A DNA stretch of 64,000 bases from Flavobacteriaceae bacterium (GTDB lineage Bacteria; Bacteroidota; Bacteroidia; Flavobacteriales; Flavobacteriaceae), in NCBI GenBank assembly GCA_018402135.1, contig JAGYJF010000002.1, positions 496,001 to 560,000 on the forward strand. Direction: 5' to 3'. Positions 54,670 through 62,860 of this stretch are shown here, in pieces. Every line of letters starts with the position of its first letter. The first letter of the stretch is position 1. A program made the position numbers and the translations under genes. A model generated the notes under the pieces. The model was not told the DNA's origin and ran no database searches. It saw only the letters and a list, made by a program, of their open reading frames with translations.

Positions 54670-54701
54670 AAATATAGACATTAATCCTATGAAATACAAA
54701 T
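54670..54701 (-). promoter_or_regulatory. Promoter of the T9SS surface-protein cluster
   Basis: On the minus strand TTTG, 20 bp, TATATTTG: a close match to the Bacteroidota -33/-7 consensus (TTTG ... TAnnTTTG). It is about 57 bp upstream of the first gene's start codon. Confidence 0.65.
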
Positions 54702-54817
54702 AAAGTCGATAAAATACTCAAATTATATACATTTGTAAAATAAATCTTACATTTATACTACTATTATCATACTTATATTCTAAAAATAAATGATATTTGA
54801 AAAAAACTTCTAAAAAC

Positions 54818-54849
54818 AAAAAATCCTAGAAACTACATTCTAGGATTTT
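54818..54849 (-). terminator. Terminator after the secreted 147-residue protein gene
   Basis: An 11-bp perfect stem AAATCCTAGAA/TTCTAGGATTT with a 6-nt loop and T/A runs on both sides. On the minus strand it lies 61 bp after the stop codon of the unknown secreted protein. Confidence 0.78.
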
Positions 54850-54876
54850 AATATTGAACCAAAGGTTCAAATTAAT

Positions 54877-54916
54877 GGTTCGGGGACTATTTAATAGTTT
54901 GGGGACTATTTAATTA
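54877..54916. repeat. Direct 20-bp duplication at the end of the secreted protein gene
   Basis: Two adjacent copies of GTT(C/T)GGGGACTATTTAAT, with a period of 20 bp. The second copy runs into the stop codon of the 147-residue protein gene. It looks like a local tandem duplication. Confidence 0.65.
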
Positions 54917-55353
54917 AACTCGTTATAGGTATGTAATGATTTTAAGGTTTGCTCATAAAATAAAATAGCTGATATTAAATTGGATTTATCAGAATACGGC
55001 AATACTCTTTTTTGAAAATCGATAGTACTGTCAAAATAAGTTTTTGAAGCTTGTATATTGTCTTCTAAAGCCTTTCTATTTTCCTTAGTATCTGGAATTC
55101 CAAGTGTACTCATGGTTACACCGGGTTTTGTAGCAAAAGCAATATTTGGTAAAATATTAACGATAACTTCAATGCGCTCGTTATACAATTCTAATAATTG
55201 ACCTTTTTGCAATCTGTCCAGCTCATCGCGATCGTGATATTTAGCAATGGATACTTTACCGCTAATGATGCTTTGAGGCTCGCCTTTCTGAGCAAAACCA
55301 AGACTAATGACAAGGAAAAACGCCATTGATACGATAGTAATTTTAGTGTTCAT
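54910..55353 (-). CDS. Secreted protein of unknown function
   Basis: 147 residues with a clear signal peptide (MAFFLVISLGFAQ). The mature part is predicted helical, with blocks such as DELDRLQKGQLLELYNERIEV and NIQASKTYFDSTIDFQKR. I recognise no family. It stands alone between the T9SS cluster promoter and the SanA-like gene, both on the same strand. A 20-bp direct repeat overlaps its stop codon. Confidence 0.75.
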   Translation of the reverse strand: MNTKITIVSMAFFLVISLGFAQKGEPQSIISGKVSIAKYHDRDELDRLQKGQLLELYNERIEVIVNILPNIAFATKPGVTMSTLGIPDTKENRKALEDNIQASKTYFDSTIDFQKRVLPYSDKSNLISAILFYEQTLKSLHTYNEFN

Positions 55354-55584
55354 AGTTAGGATTTATGAGGTTCAATATGGCAAATGTATGCAATTAAGCG
55401 AGAAAAACAATCGTTTTGTCGATTTTTTGTGATAATTTATGTTTTTTATTTTTTTGACGCGCTTAAGTCTATGAATTAAAAATCATTAGTTTTTCTATTA
55501 TCCACGATACCATTAACCGCAATAACTCGATCCTTACCCTTAGGTACTGATCAATAAATTTTGAGAAATGATTTTATATTTTAT

Positions 55585-56157
55585 TTAAAGGGCAAAAGCT
55601 TTTACCTTCGCAAACCACTCGCGCATATGGGTTTTCTTGTCGCGCAGGAAACCGATATCGTCTGCATTAAATCCAACGGCATTAATGTCATTTTTTCTAG
55701 CGGTATAAACAGCACGTTGATTATGAAACTTCTGTGTAACAATGGTAACGCCTTGTTGCGGATATTTTGTTTTAAAATTCCTTATAGAAAAATCGGTTTT
55801 TGTCCCACTTTTGTCTTCAAGAATAAGACTTTCGGATACTCCAAGCTCTATCAAGGCCTGTTTCATCCGTTTGGGTTCGTTGTAATTTTCCTCTCGGTTA
55901 TCACCGCTAACAATAATAGTATCTACTTTTTTAGCTGAAAGTAATTGCTCAGCTGCCTTCATTCGCGATTCAAAATAACTGTTTTTCCCGCCACCAACTA
56001 CATATTTACTGGTGCCTAAAACCAAAGCATAGGTATTGTCGGGGATGGCGTTTGTATGATCAAATAGAAAATCGCGCGCCTTAAAATCAATATAAATATT
56101 AATGGCAGCAATAACCAGTATTACCAAGAAAACTATTCTAAATAATTTTTTAAACAC
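55585..56157 (-). CDS. SanA/YdcF-family envelope protein (DUF218)
   Basis: 190 residues. An N-terminal helix (FRIVFLVILVIAAINIYIDF) anchors a DUF218 domain with YALVLGTSKYV, IIVSGDNREENYNEPKRMKQALIELGV and VTIVTQKFHNQRAVYTA. The SanA group is associated with cell-envelope permeability; the biochemical activity is unclear. The start is a GTG. It is monocistronic. Confidence 0.9.
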   Translation of the reverse strand: MFKKLFRIVFLVILVIAAINIYIDFKARDFLFDHTNAIPDNTYALVLGTSKYVVGGGKNSYFESRMKAAEQLLSAKKVDTIIVSGDNREENYNEPKRMKQALIELGVSESLILEDKSGTKTDFSIRNFKTKYPQQGVTIVTQKFHNQRAVYTARKNDINAVGFNADDIGFLRDKKTHMREWFAKVKAFAL

Positions 56158-56421
56158 AGATTAATTAATTTTTTGGCAATAAAGTTAATTATGAGTAAGC
56201 TGTATGTCGATACATCGGTTACTTTTATTTGGGTAAATTTAAGATATTATAACGTAAATGCTTTACAGTTATAAAAATATTAAGGTCCTTCCATAAATAA
56301 TTTCTGGTAGAACAATAATTCCAAATTCAAGGTTAAATACGTTAATTTTAGATTAAAAATTGTAGTTTTAAATGTCGAAGTTAAACTTAAACCAAATAAC
56401 CAAAGAGATTTATAAACCATA

Positions 56422-57165
56422 ATGTGTTACAGCGTCTCCAATACTAAAAGTCAAAAAGAAGTCGAGGCCTTAACCAAAGCCAAATGGAAAGCGTCTGTTG
56501 CTTACAAGCCCTATTTTCATTTATCAGCATTTAATTACCCTAATTTACATATACAACGCTTAGTGGCGCCACAGCATTTAACCACGGCTACTTGGGGGTT
56601 AATTCCTGAATCAGCTTCAAACGACATGGCTTCATTCAGAAAAAAATATCACACTTTTAATGCGCGACGTGAAGCGCTGTTTGATTCAAAGGTTTATGCT
56701 GCAAGTTTACAGAACCAACGCTGTTTAATTTGGGCTGATGGATTTTTTGAACCACATCATATCAATAAACAAAGCATACCATATTACTGTTACATACCTG
56801 AAAAAAGTAATTCTCAGTCTAGACAATTATTTGCTTTTGCAGGTTTGTATACTCAAATTAAAGAGAAACAACTTACATGCACTATTATCACCACTGAAGC
56901 CAATGATTTTTTCGCCGAGATTCACAATCGTAAAAAGCGCATGCCTTTGGTTTTAAAATCAGAATTGCATGCTTCTTGGTTAGACCCAACTTTAAATAAC
57001 CAACAGATTAAAGCGTTACTTAAAGACGGATTCATATCTAAAACCTTTAAAGCCCATCCCGTGAGTAGCCTACTCTATCAGCTAAATGTAGACACTAACA
57101 TTGCTTCAATTTTAAAAAGGAACCTTATTTTAATGACTGTAACAAAACACTCCGCAGCGTTTTAA
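56422..57165 (+). CDS. SOS response-associated peptidase (SRAP/YedK, HMCES-like)
   Basis: 247 residues. The catalytic Cys is residue 2 (MCYSVSN), as required for covalent trapping of abasic sites after Met removal. Other SRAP motifs present are the Asn/Arg of FNARREAL, WADGFFEPH, and the His region NRKKRMPLVL. It shields abasic sites in single-stranded DNA by forming a DNA-protein crosslink. It is alone on the plus strand. Confidence 0.92.
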   Translation: MCYSVSNTKSQKEVEALTKAKWKASVAYKPYFHLSAFNYPNLHIQRLVAPQHLTTATWGLIPESASNDMASFRKKYHTFNARREALFDSKVYAASLQNQRCLIWADGFFEPHHINKQSIPYYCYIPEKSNSQSRQLFAFAGLYTQIKEKQLTCTIITTEANDFFAEIHNRKKRMPLVLKSELHASWLDPTLNNQQIKALLKDGFISKTFKAHPVSSLLYQLNVDTNIASILKRNLILMTVTKHSAAF

Positions 57166-57312
57166 TAGTTTCTAATTAATCCAAAAAACTATCAAGTATT
57201 AATTCGTGCGCTTTAACCTTCAACTAATGCCTTGTGGCTGCTTATAAAAAAATTATGACGTACATTTGAAATAAATCGTGAAGGGCGCTCAATTTTTGTG
57301 CTTAACTCTTAT

Positions 57313-58107
57313 TTACTTACTCAATTTCAAAATTCTAAATGCTCCTTGAATTACTAGAGCGAAAACAATGGTTCCTATTATCAAATCGGGTTTGTTTGAG
57401 TTTAACGAATTGACCAAAATACCAGCGGCTATAACACCTAAATTAATAATCACGTCGTTAGAGGTAAAAATCATACTAGCTTGAATATGAGCTTCTTCCT
57501 TTCCTTTTGACTTTTGCAAGATATAAAGACAAAATCCGTTTGCAATTAGTGCCAGAATAGATACAATAATCATGGTTGAAAAGTCGGGTAATTTCTCGGT
57601 TGAGAAAAACCTTCTTAAAACCTCCACAAAACCAATCATTGCCAATGATATTTGAAAATAGCCTGCAAGTTTAGCAATGCGTTTTTTCTTGACTATTGTA
57701 CCGCCCACTGCAAACAAACTAAGTCCATATACAAAACTATCTGCCAGCATATCAAGACTATCAGCGACAAGGCCCATAGATTTTGAGATGAGTCCTGTGA
57801 GCATTTCGATAATAAAGAATGCAAAATTGATGATTAGAACCATCCACAGTATTTTTTTCTGATTTGTGTTTTCTTTAAAGCTGGTTTGGTTGGTTGGTGT
57901 GGTGGTGATTTTCTTACCGCCTAAATTTAATTCGATAATAGACTTTTCTATTTCCGCTATTTCGCCACTATGAAAAACCATTAGCCTACGATTTGGAATG
58001 TCGAAATCTAAACCCGCAATACTTGAAATGCCATTCAATTTCATCCTGATAAGATTTTCCTCTGATGGACAATCCATTTTGGTTATTTCAAATACTGTCT
58101 TATTCAT
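57313..58107 (-). CDS. CDF-family cation transporter with N-terminal metal-binding-like domain
   Basis: 264 residues. Residues 1-75 form a ferredoxin-like domain with MDCPSEE, where an HMA domain would show MxCxxC, so only one Cys remains. Residues about 80-260 hold six helices of the cation diffusion facilitator family. The first metal motif is DSLDMLAD (Asp in place of the usual His) and the second is FTSND (Phe in place of His), the variant seen in a Bacteroidota subgroup. It probably moves Zn, Co or Fe-like ions out of the cytoplasm. It begins directly after the TIR gene's stop codon. Confidence 0.85.
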   Translation of the reverse strand: MNKTVFEITKMDCPSEENLIRMKLNGISSIAGLDFDIPNRRLMVFHSGEIAEIEKSIIELNLGGKKITTTPTNQTSFKENTNQKKILWMVLIINFAFFIIEMLTGLISKSMGLVADSLDMLADSFVYGLSLFAVGGTIVKKKRIAKLAGYFQISLAMIGFVEVLRRFFSTEKLPDFSTMIIVSILALIANGFCLYILQKSKGKEEAHIQASMIFTSNDVIINLGVIAAGILVNSLNSNKPDLIIGTIVFALVIQGAFRILKLSK

Positions 58108-59997
58108 TTAGTTTTTTATAAGAAATCGGGTTTTGTCATTCTGATCTAAATCTGAAATGTTACCCATAATTTCCGGAGTGTTGACTCTATCTATAATAAC
58201 ATCCGGATTTAGGGGAAAAAGCCGCTGAACACCATCTAAGTAGCTTACTTTAAAAAATTGATTATCTGTTGAAAAACAATACGCAATACCGGGGTTATCA
58301 ATAATATCAACATCTAAACGAACAAGCAACTCCTTTTCTGCATTAAAAATTCCTTTATAATTTGCTGAAAATTTACCATCTGTAGTTTTAATTTCCGGGA
58401 TATCTGCACCTATCGCGTCGGGAAATTCCACAAACTTACCAGTATCTAGCGCGTACACTTTTTGTGCATAATGAAACCAAAAGTAGTTATCTCTATTTTC
58501 TCCAATAAGTTTCATATAATAGTTGCCGTCTAAAGAACTGTTTTGGTGTTCGGTTTCAGAATTTCGTATTTCAATATAGGAAAAGGGTTCTTTTTTCCAA
58601 TAATAGTAGGTAGAATCTACATTGCGTCTAAATTCATTTTTTATTTCTGTATCATAGCTCAAGGTGAGCATGTGCGTTGCCTCATCAACAAATGCCACTT
58701 TGCTTATGGGATAATTTGTACCCGTTTTTAAAACAGAACGGTCTTTAAAAATATTTTTTTCGATATTGGTATTAAAATATGCCTGATTGTCGATAAGCGC
58801 AGCTTTAGCATTGGCAAAACCCAGAAGTGTGTATTGTCCATCTGGCGTTATTTCAATATCTTGAACATAAGCTGTATAGCCACTAAACCCGTTTAATTTA
58901 ATTTCAGCTGATTCTATTTGGCTTGTACCGCTAAGCGTGTCATAATTTATAGCGTAAATTTTAGGAAAAGGCATTTCTGTACCCGATAACACATATATGG
59001 CTTGATTAGTAGCGGAATTAAAGTACAAATCGTCAACTTTGCCCAGGTAAAAGCCATCTGGAGTTTCATTATTTATACTTTCTGCTATTTCCTTGATATG
59101 ATTGTAAACTGGATTGTTTTCTAAAGATTTAGATGTGTTTTTCTGGAACTGGAAGTTGGTTACCTGATTTTTTTGATAAAAGCCAAAGCCACTATAAAAT
59201 ACTTTTATCAGCTGTTCTGAAGCCTCTTTTACAGGCAGATTTTTTTGTTTTGCAAACTTATAAGCATATTCGGCAAGGCGTAATGATTTGGTAGGATCTT
59301 GGTTAAATTGGGCTTGTGAATGCGCAATATAGGTTGAAAGCAAAGCCTTATCCTTTTGCCTTACAGCCACGAAAGATGCACTTATTGCAATGATGAGTAA
59401 TACGCTTAAAACAGAAATGGCGGCATTGCGCAAGCGCATGGTGCGTTTGTGCTGTTTCACCGCTTCGCCTACCATATCGCCTATAGACTTTTTATGGAGT
59501 GTTGCTGCTATATGAACAATTTTACCTTCAAAATTTATATTCTTAAGCGTTTGTTCCTCCTTAGCACTAATAGTTCTAAAATCGGTGTACAGTGGCTCTC
59601 CTGCAAAGGCACCTGATAGGTTTTTAGGTAAGGCTGTGGTTTTTGTCCAATCGAAATCTGAAGTTGCTTCGTCATAAACAATTTCTCCATCGGTTAGGGC
59701 AATCAAAAAGTTATCCATGGACTTGTGCTCTTTCCATAAATCAACTTCTCTTTGGCACCATTTTGATTGCGCAGACGCTTGAGACGCCATAAAAATAAAA
59801 TATTCAGAATCCATAAGACCTGCTTTTATTTTATTACCTAAATCGGCAGCTGCGGAAAGGTCGTTGGCATCTCTAAATATTTCGAGTGCACGGCGTTTAA
59901 AGGTTGGTTTTGCAAATTTTTCAAGGGCTTTTTCAAGGTTGGTACCTAGAATATCATCCTGCCTATGGCTATAGGAAATAAAAGCGTGGTATTTCAT
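58108..59997 (-). CDS. TIR domain-transmembrane-propeller-like protein
   Basis: 629 residues. Residues 1-130 form a TIR domain (YHAFISYSHRQDD; ALEIFRDANDLS; WCQREVDLWKE). Glu84 in WCQRE occupies the place of the catalytic Glu of TIR NADases. A membrane helix follows at about 191-212 (AAISVLSVLLIIAISASFVA). The rest, about 215-629, is extracytoplasmic: a short helical stretch (DPTKSLRLAEYAYKFA) and then beta-rich repeats resembling a propeller. The TIR domain would be cytoplasmic, so an outside signal could trigger NAD-linked or scaffold signalling. The gene is immediately followed by the CDF transporter. Confidence 0.85.
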   Translation of the reverse strand: MKYHAFISYSHRQDDILGTNLEKALEKFAKPTFKRRALEIFRDANDLSAAADLGNKIKAGLMDSEYFIFMASQASAQSKWCQREVDLWKEHKSMDNFLIALTDGEIVYDEATSDFDWTKTTALPKNLSGAFAGEPLYTDFRTISAKEEQTLKNINFEGKIVHIAATLHKKSIGDMVGEAVKQHKRTMRLRNAAISVLSVLLIIAISASFVAVRQKDKALLSTYIAHSQAQFNQDPTKSLRLAEYAYKFAKQKNLPVKEASEQLIKVFYSGFGFYQKNQVTNFQFQKNTSKSLENNPVYNHIKEIAESINNETPDGFYLGKVDDLYFNSATNQAIYVLSGTEMPFPKIYAINYDTLSGTSQIESAEIKLNGFSGYTAYVQDIEITPDGQYTLLGFANAKAALIDNQAYFNTNIEKNIFKDRSVLKTGTNYPISKVAFVDEATHMLTLSYDTEIKNEFRRNVDSTYYYWKKEPFSYIEIRNSETEHQNSSLDGNYYMKLIGENRDNYFWFHYAQKVYALDTGKFVEFPDAIGADIPEIKTTDGKFSANYKGIFNAEKELLVRLDVDIIDNPGIAYCFSTDNQFFKVSYLDGVQRLFPLNPDVIIDRVNTPEIMGNISDLDQNDKTRFLIKN

Positions 59998-60231
59998 TTA
60001 ATAGGTATGTATTAATTCAAAAATAACAAAAAAATAGCAGGAAAAAACATGGTTGTCTCGCAGCGCTTGAAACTTTTAATAAATTACTTGCTTAACATTT
60101 AAGTATGACTAAGATTACATTTAGATAAGACTTGACAAGGCTTTAAGTGCCAGTATCCATAAAGCTTAAACGCTTCACTAGTAAACCAAAAAAGGGATGT
60201 TTAACAGGTAGAAAAGATTCAAAGGACTTGT

Positions 60232-60267
60232 AAAAAAAGCCATTGCTAGACTGCAATGGCTTTTTTT
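60232..60267 (-). terminator. Terminator after the fasciclin gene
   Basis: GCCATTGC/GCAATGGC, an 8-bp perfect stem with a 6-nt loop, flanked by seven A and seven T. It lies 20 bp after the fasciclin stop on the minus strand. Confidence 0.88.
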
Positions 60268-60286
60268 AAATTCATTAAGTGTATGA

Positions 60287-60874
60287 TTATTTTGGCATCA
60301 CTACTATGTCAATGGCATGTATTACACCATTTGATGCTGCTACGTCTGCTATAACCACCGTAGATGTATTACCGTTAGCGTCTGTTAATATCACATTACC
60401 AGCATTTAAACTTAAAGTAATTTGACCTCCTTGTACCGTATCTACTATAAAAGCACCATCATTAGCTTGGATGGCTTCAATTACTGCAGCCGCCTCAAAT
60501 TTACCAGCTACCACGTGGTAGGTTAAAATAGATGTTAAGGCATCTTTACTTTCTGGTGTTAAAAGGCCAGCAACCGTTCCTTCCGGTAATTTTGCGAAAG
60601 CATCGTTAGTTGGTGCAAAAACTGTAAATGGTCCTTCACCACTTAAAGTTTCAACCAAACCGGCGGCCGTTACAGCTGTTACTAAAGTTGAAAAAGCGTC
60701 ATTTCCGGCAGCAACCCCAACGATATTTAAAGTAGCAGTTGTATCTACAACCTCTTCCACAACCTCTACTGATTGTTCTTCTACAGTTTCACTAGTGTCT
60801 TTTTTTGTCTCATTACAGGCTGTGAATACCACTAATGCTAGCGTGCATGTAATAAGTGTTTTTAATGTTTTCAT
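60287..60874 (-). CDS. Fasciclin-domain lipoprotein
   Basis: 195 residues. Lipobox LVVFTACNE gives an anchored Cys near residue 20. An acidic linker (Glu/Asp/Val-rich, residues about 25-48) leads to one FAS1 domain with FTVFAPTNDAFAKLP and LTYHVVAGKF, and ends GVIHAIDIVVMPK. FAS1 proteins mediate surface adhesion or stress-related interactions. Monocistronic, with its own terminator. Confidence 0.93.
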   Translation of the reverse strand: MKTLKTLITCTLALVVFTACNETKKDTSETVEEQSVEVVEEVVDTTATLNIVGVAAGNDAFSTLVTAVTAAGLVETLSGEGPFTVFAPTNDAFAKLPEGTVAGLLTPESKDALTSILTYHVVAGKFEAAAVIEAIQANDGAFIVDTVQGGQITLSLNAGNVILTDANGNTSTVVIADVAASNGVIHAIDIVVMPK

Positions 60875-61094
60875 AATTGAACTGATTTAAAATATTTTTA
60901 ATTTTTATAAAGATATTCTAAAATCTATCTTGTTGATTATTTTTAACAAAAGCTTAGACAAATTAAATTAAAATTTAATTTTCTGTGCACTGAATGATTA
61001 CAAAAATTAGGTAGGAATATTTACAGTCTATAATGTCTTAAAACATTTACAATGCCAAGTCATAAAACAAGTAGAAGCTTTAACCGTAAACGCT

Positions 61095-61319
61095 CTTGGC
61101 ACGGATTGTTAATCTGTGTTATCGGATATTTCTCCCAAAGGTAGAGATCCCGATTTGCCTCGTACCTCAGCAAACGGGATGAGTTCGACTACGCAAATCA
61201 AAAAACACGCCTTGGCACGGATTGCTATTTTGAACCATCAAATATTCCTCCAAATTGGGAGAGATCCCGATTTGCCTCGTACCTCAGCAAACGGGATGAG
61301 TTCGACTACGCAAATCAAA
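61095..61319. repeat. Two tandem copies of a 117-bp non-coding repeat
   Basis: Each copy starts with CTTGGCACGGATTG and ends in an identical 59-bp block (61144-61202 and 61261-61319), with a more divergent middle. Within the block CCCGATTTGC/GCAAACGGG can form a hairpin. GC content is higher than the surroundings. It lies just beyond the 3' end of mnmE and holds no convincing gene. The remaining part of this 460-bp gap, next to the fasciclin gene, shows nothing. Confidence 0.8.
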
Positions 61320-61334
61320 GATTTGCTGTCTCAC

Positions 61335-62723
61335 TCACTTCCCGATACAAAAATTAGCGAAAATGTTACCGAGCAACTCATCATTAGATACTTGACCTGT
61401 AATTTCACCGAAATGATAAAGTGCTTGTCTAATATCGATGGCTAACAAATCGCCTGTAATACCATCTTCTAATCCGTGTTTTACTTTAATTATTTCCTCC
61501 AATGCTTTTAGCAGGGCATCGTAATGACGTGTATTGGTAACGATGGTTTCGTTGTTGCGCAAAGCACCACTGTTAATCATGGACAGTAGCTTATTGGTGA
61601 GTTGTTCAACTCCAAATTGCATTTTAGCCGACAATAATAACACTTCGGGAATACGTTTATTAATTTCAGCCAATTGAGAATCGCTTAAAATATCAATTTT
61701 ATTAGCGATGGTGATTAAGGGCTTCTGTGGATATTTGTTTCTAATCTTTGCTAACTCTATCGCGACATCATCTAAATTTAATAAGGCAGTAGCCGCATCA
61801 AACAGAAACATGACCACTTGTGCTTGATCTATTTTTTCGAAAGTTTTTTTAATACCTATGCTTTCAACCACATCTTTGGTTTCTCTAATACCTGCCGTAT
61901 CAATAAATCGAAAGCCGATACCGCCTATGCTTATTTCATCTTCTATTGTATCACGCGTGGTTCCTGCTATTTCTGAAACTATGGCTCTATCTTCATTAAG
62001 CAAAGCGTTTAATAAAGTTGATTTACCTACATTGGGCTCGCCCACAATGGCAACTGGAATACCGTTTTTGATAACGTTGCCTACTGCAAAGGAATCGATA
62101 AGTCGTTTCAGGACATTTTCAATGCGTTCTAATAATTGTTTAAATTGAGATCGGTCCGCAAACTCAACATCTTCTTCCGAAAAATCCAACTCCAATTCAA
62201 TTAGGGACGCAAAATTGAGCAACTCTTCTCGAAGCTTGGCAATCTCGTTAGAAAATCCACCACGCATCTGCTGCATAGCAATTTGATGTGAAGCTTCGTT
62301 TTCGCTCGCAATTAAATCGGCCACTGCTTCGGCCTGACTTAAATCTAGTTTTCCGTTTAAAAAGGCACGTAAAGTAAATTCGCCCGCGTTGGCCATTCGA
62401 CACCCATTCTTTAAAAAAAGTTGGATGATTTCTTGTTGAATATAGGGACTTCCGTGACAGGATATTTCAAGAACATCTTCACCTGTGTAAGAATTGGGGT
62501 TTTTAAAAATGCTTACAAGAACCTGATCAATCACACGCGCACCATCAACTATATGTCCCAAGTGAATGGTATGGGTTTTTTGTGCTGTGAGTTCTTTACC
62601 TGAAACTGATTTAAAATACTTACCACCAATACTTATGGCCTCTGTTCCTGACAAGCGAATTACAGCAATGGCTCCCGCACCAGAAGGTGTGGCCAAAGCG
62701 ACGATGGTTTCATTTAAAATCAT
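61335..62723 (-). CDS. mnmE: tRNA modification GTPase MnmE
   Basis: A 462-residue cytosolic GTPase that, with MnmG, makes 5-carboxymethylaminomethyluridine at the tRNA wobble position. The N-terminus IVALATPSGAGAIAVIRLSG is the formyl-THF-binding domain. The G domain has VAIVGEPNVGKSTLLNAL (Walker A), GTTRDT, DTAGIRET and NKID. The C-terminus FCIGK holds the functional Cys. All family motifs are present and the length is normal. Confidence 0.97.
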   Translation of the reverse strand: MILNETIVALATPSGAGAIAVIRLSGTEAISIGGKYFKSVSGKELTAQKTHTIHLGHIVDGARVIDQVLVSIFKNPNSYTGEDVLEISCHGSPYIQQEIIQLFLKNGCRMANAGEFTLRAFLNGKLDLSQAEAVADLIASENEASHQIAMQQMRGGFSNEIAKLREELLNFASLIELELDFSEEDVEFADRSQFKQLLERIENVLKRLIDSFAVGNVIKNGIPVAIVGEPNVGKSTLLNALLNEDRAIVSEIAGTTRDTIEDEISIGGIGFRFIDTAGIRETKDVVESIGIKKTFEKIDQAQVVMFLFDAATALLNLDDVAIELAKIRNKYPQKPLITIANKIDILSDSQLAEINKRIPEVLLLSAKMQFGVEQLTNKLLSMINSGALRNNETIVTNTRHYDALLKALEEIIKVKHGLEDGITGDLLAIDIRQALYHFGEITGQVSNDELLGNIFANFCIGK

Positions 62724-62829
62724 TCAAATAATTTTGAACAAAAGTATTGCAAAATTAAAGATTTAAAACAATTACGACACTATTGCTTTGGTTTAACACC
62801 TTTTTAGATACAATTTTGTAGATAGTTTT

Positions 62830-62837
62830 TATATTTG
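62830..62837 (+). promoter_or_regulatory. Candidate -7 box before the TlpA-like gene
   Basis: TATATTTG fits TAnnTTTG, 24 bp before the start codon. No good -33 TTTG is at the right distance. Confidence 0.35.
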
Positions 62838-62860
62838 CAACACCTATAAATTATGATATC

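Noticed and set aside
58108-59997. TIR gene as part of a Thoeris or CBASS defence system
   Set aside because: No ThsA-type effector, cyclase or other known partner nearby; only a cation transporter is coupled to it.
61095-61319. CRISPR-like array
   Set aside because: Only two units, with long similar blocks instead of short repeats and unique spacers; no cas genes.
61116-61445. A 109-codon frame over the tandem repeat near mnmE
   Set aside because: It merely translates the 117-bp repeat twice and runs into the end of mnmE; no start signal or homology.
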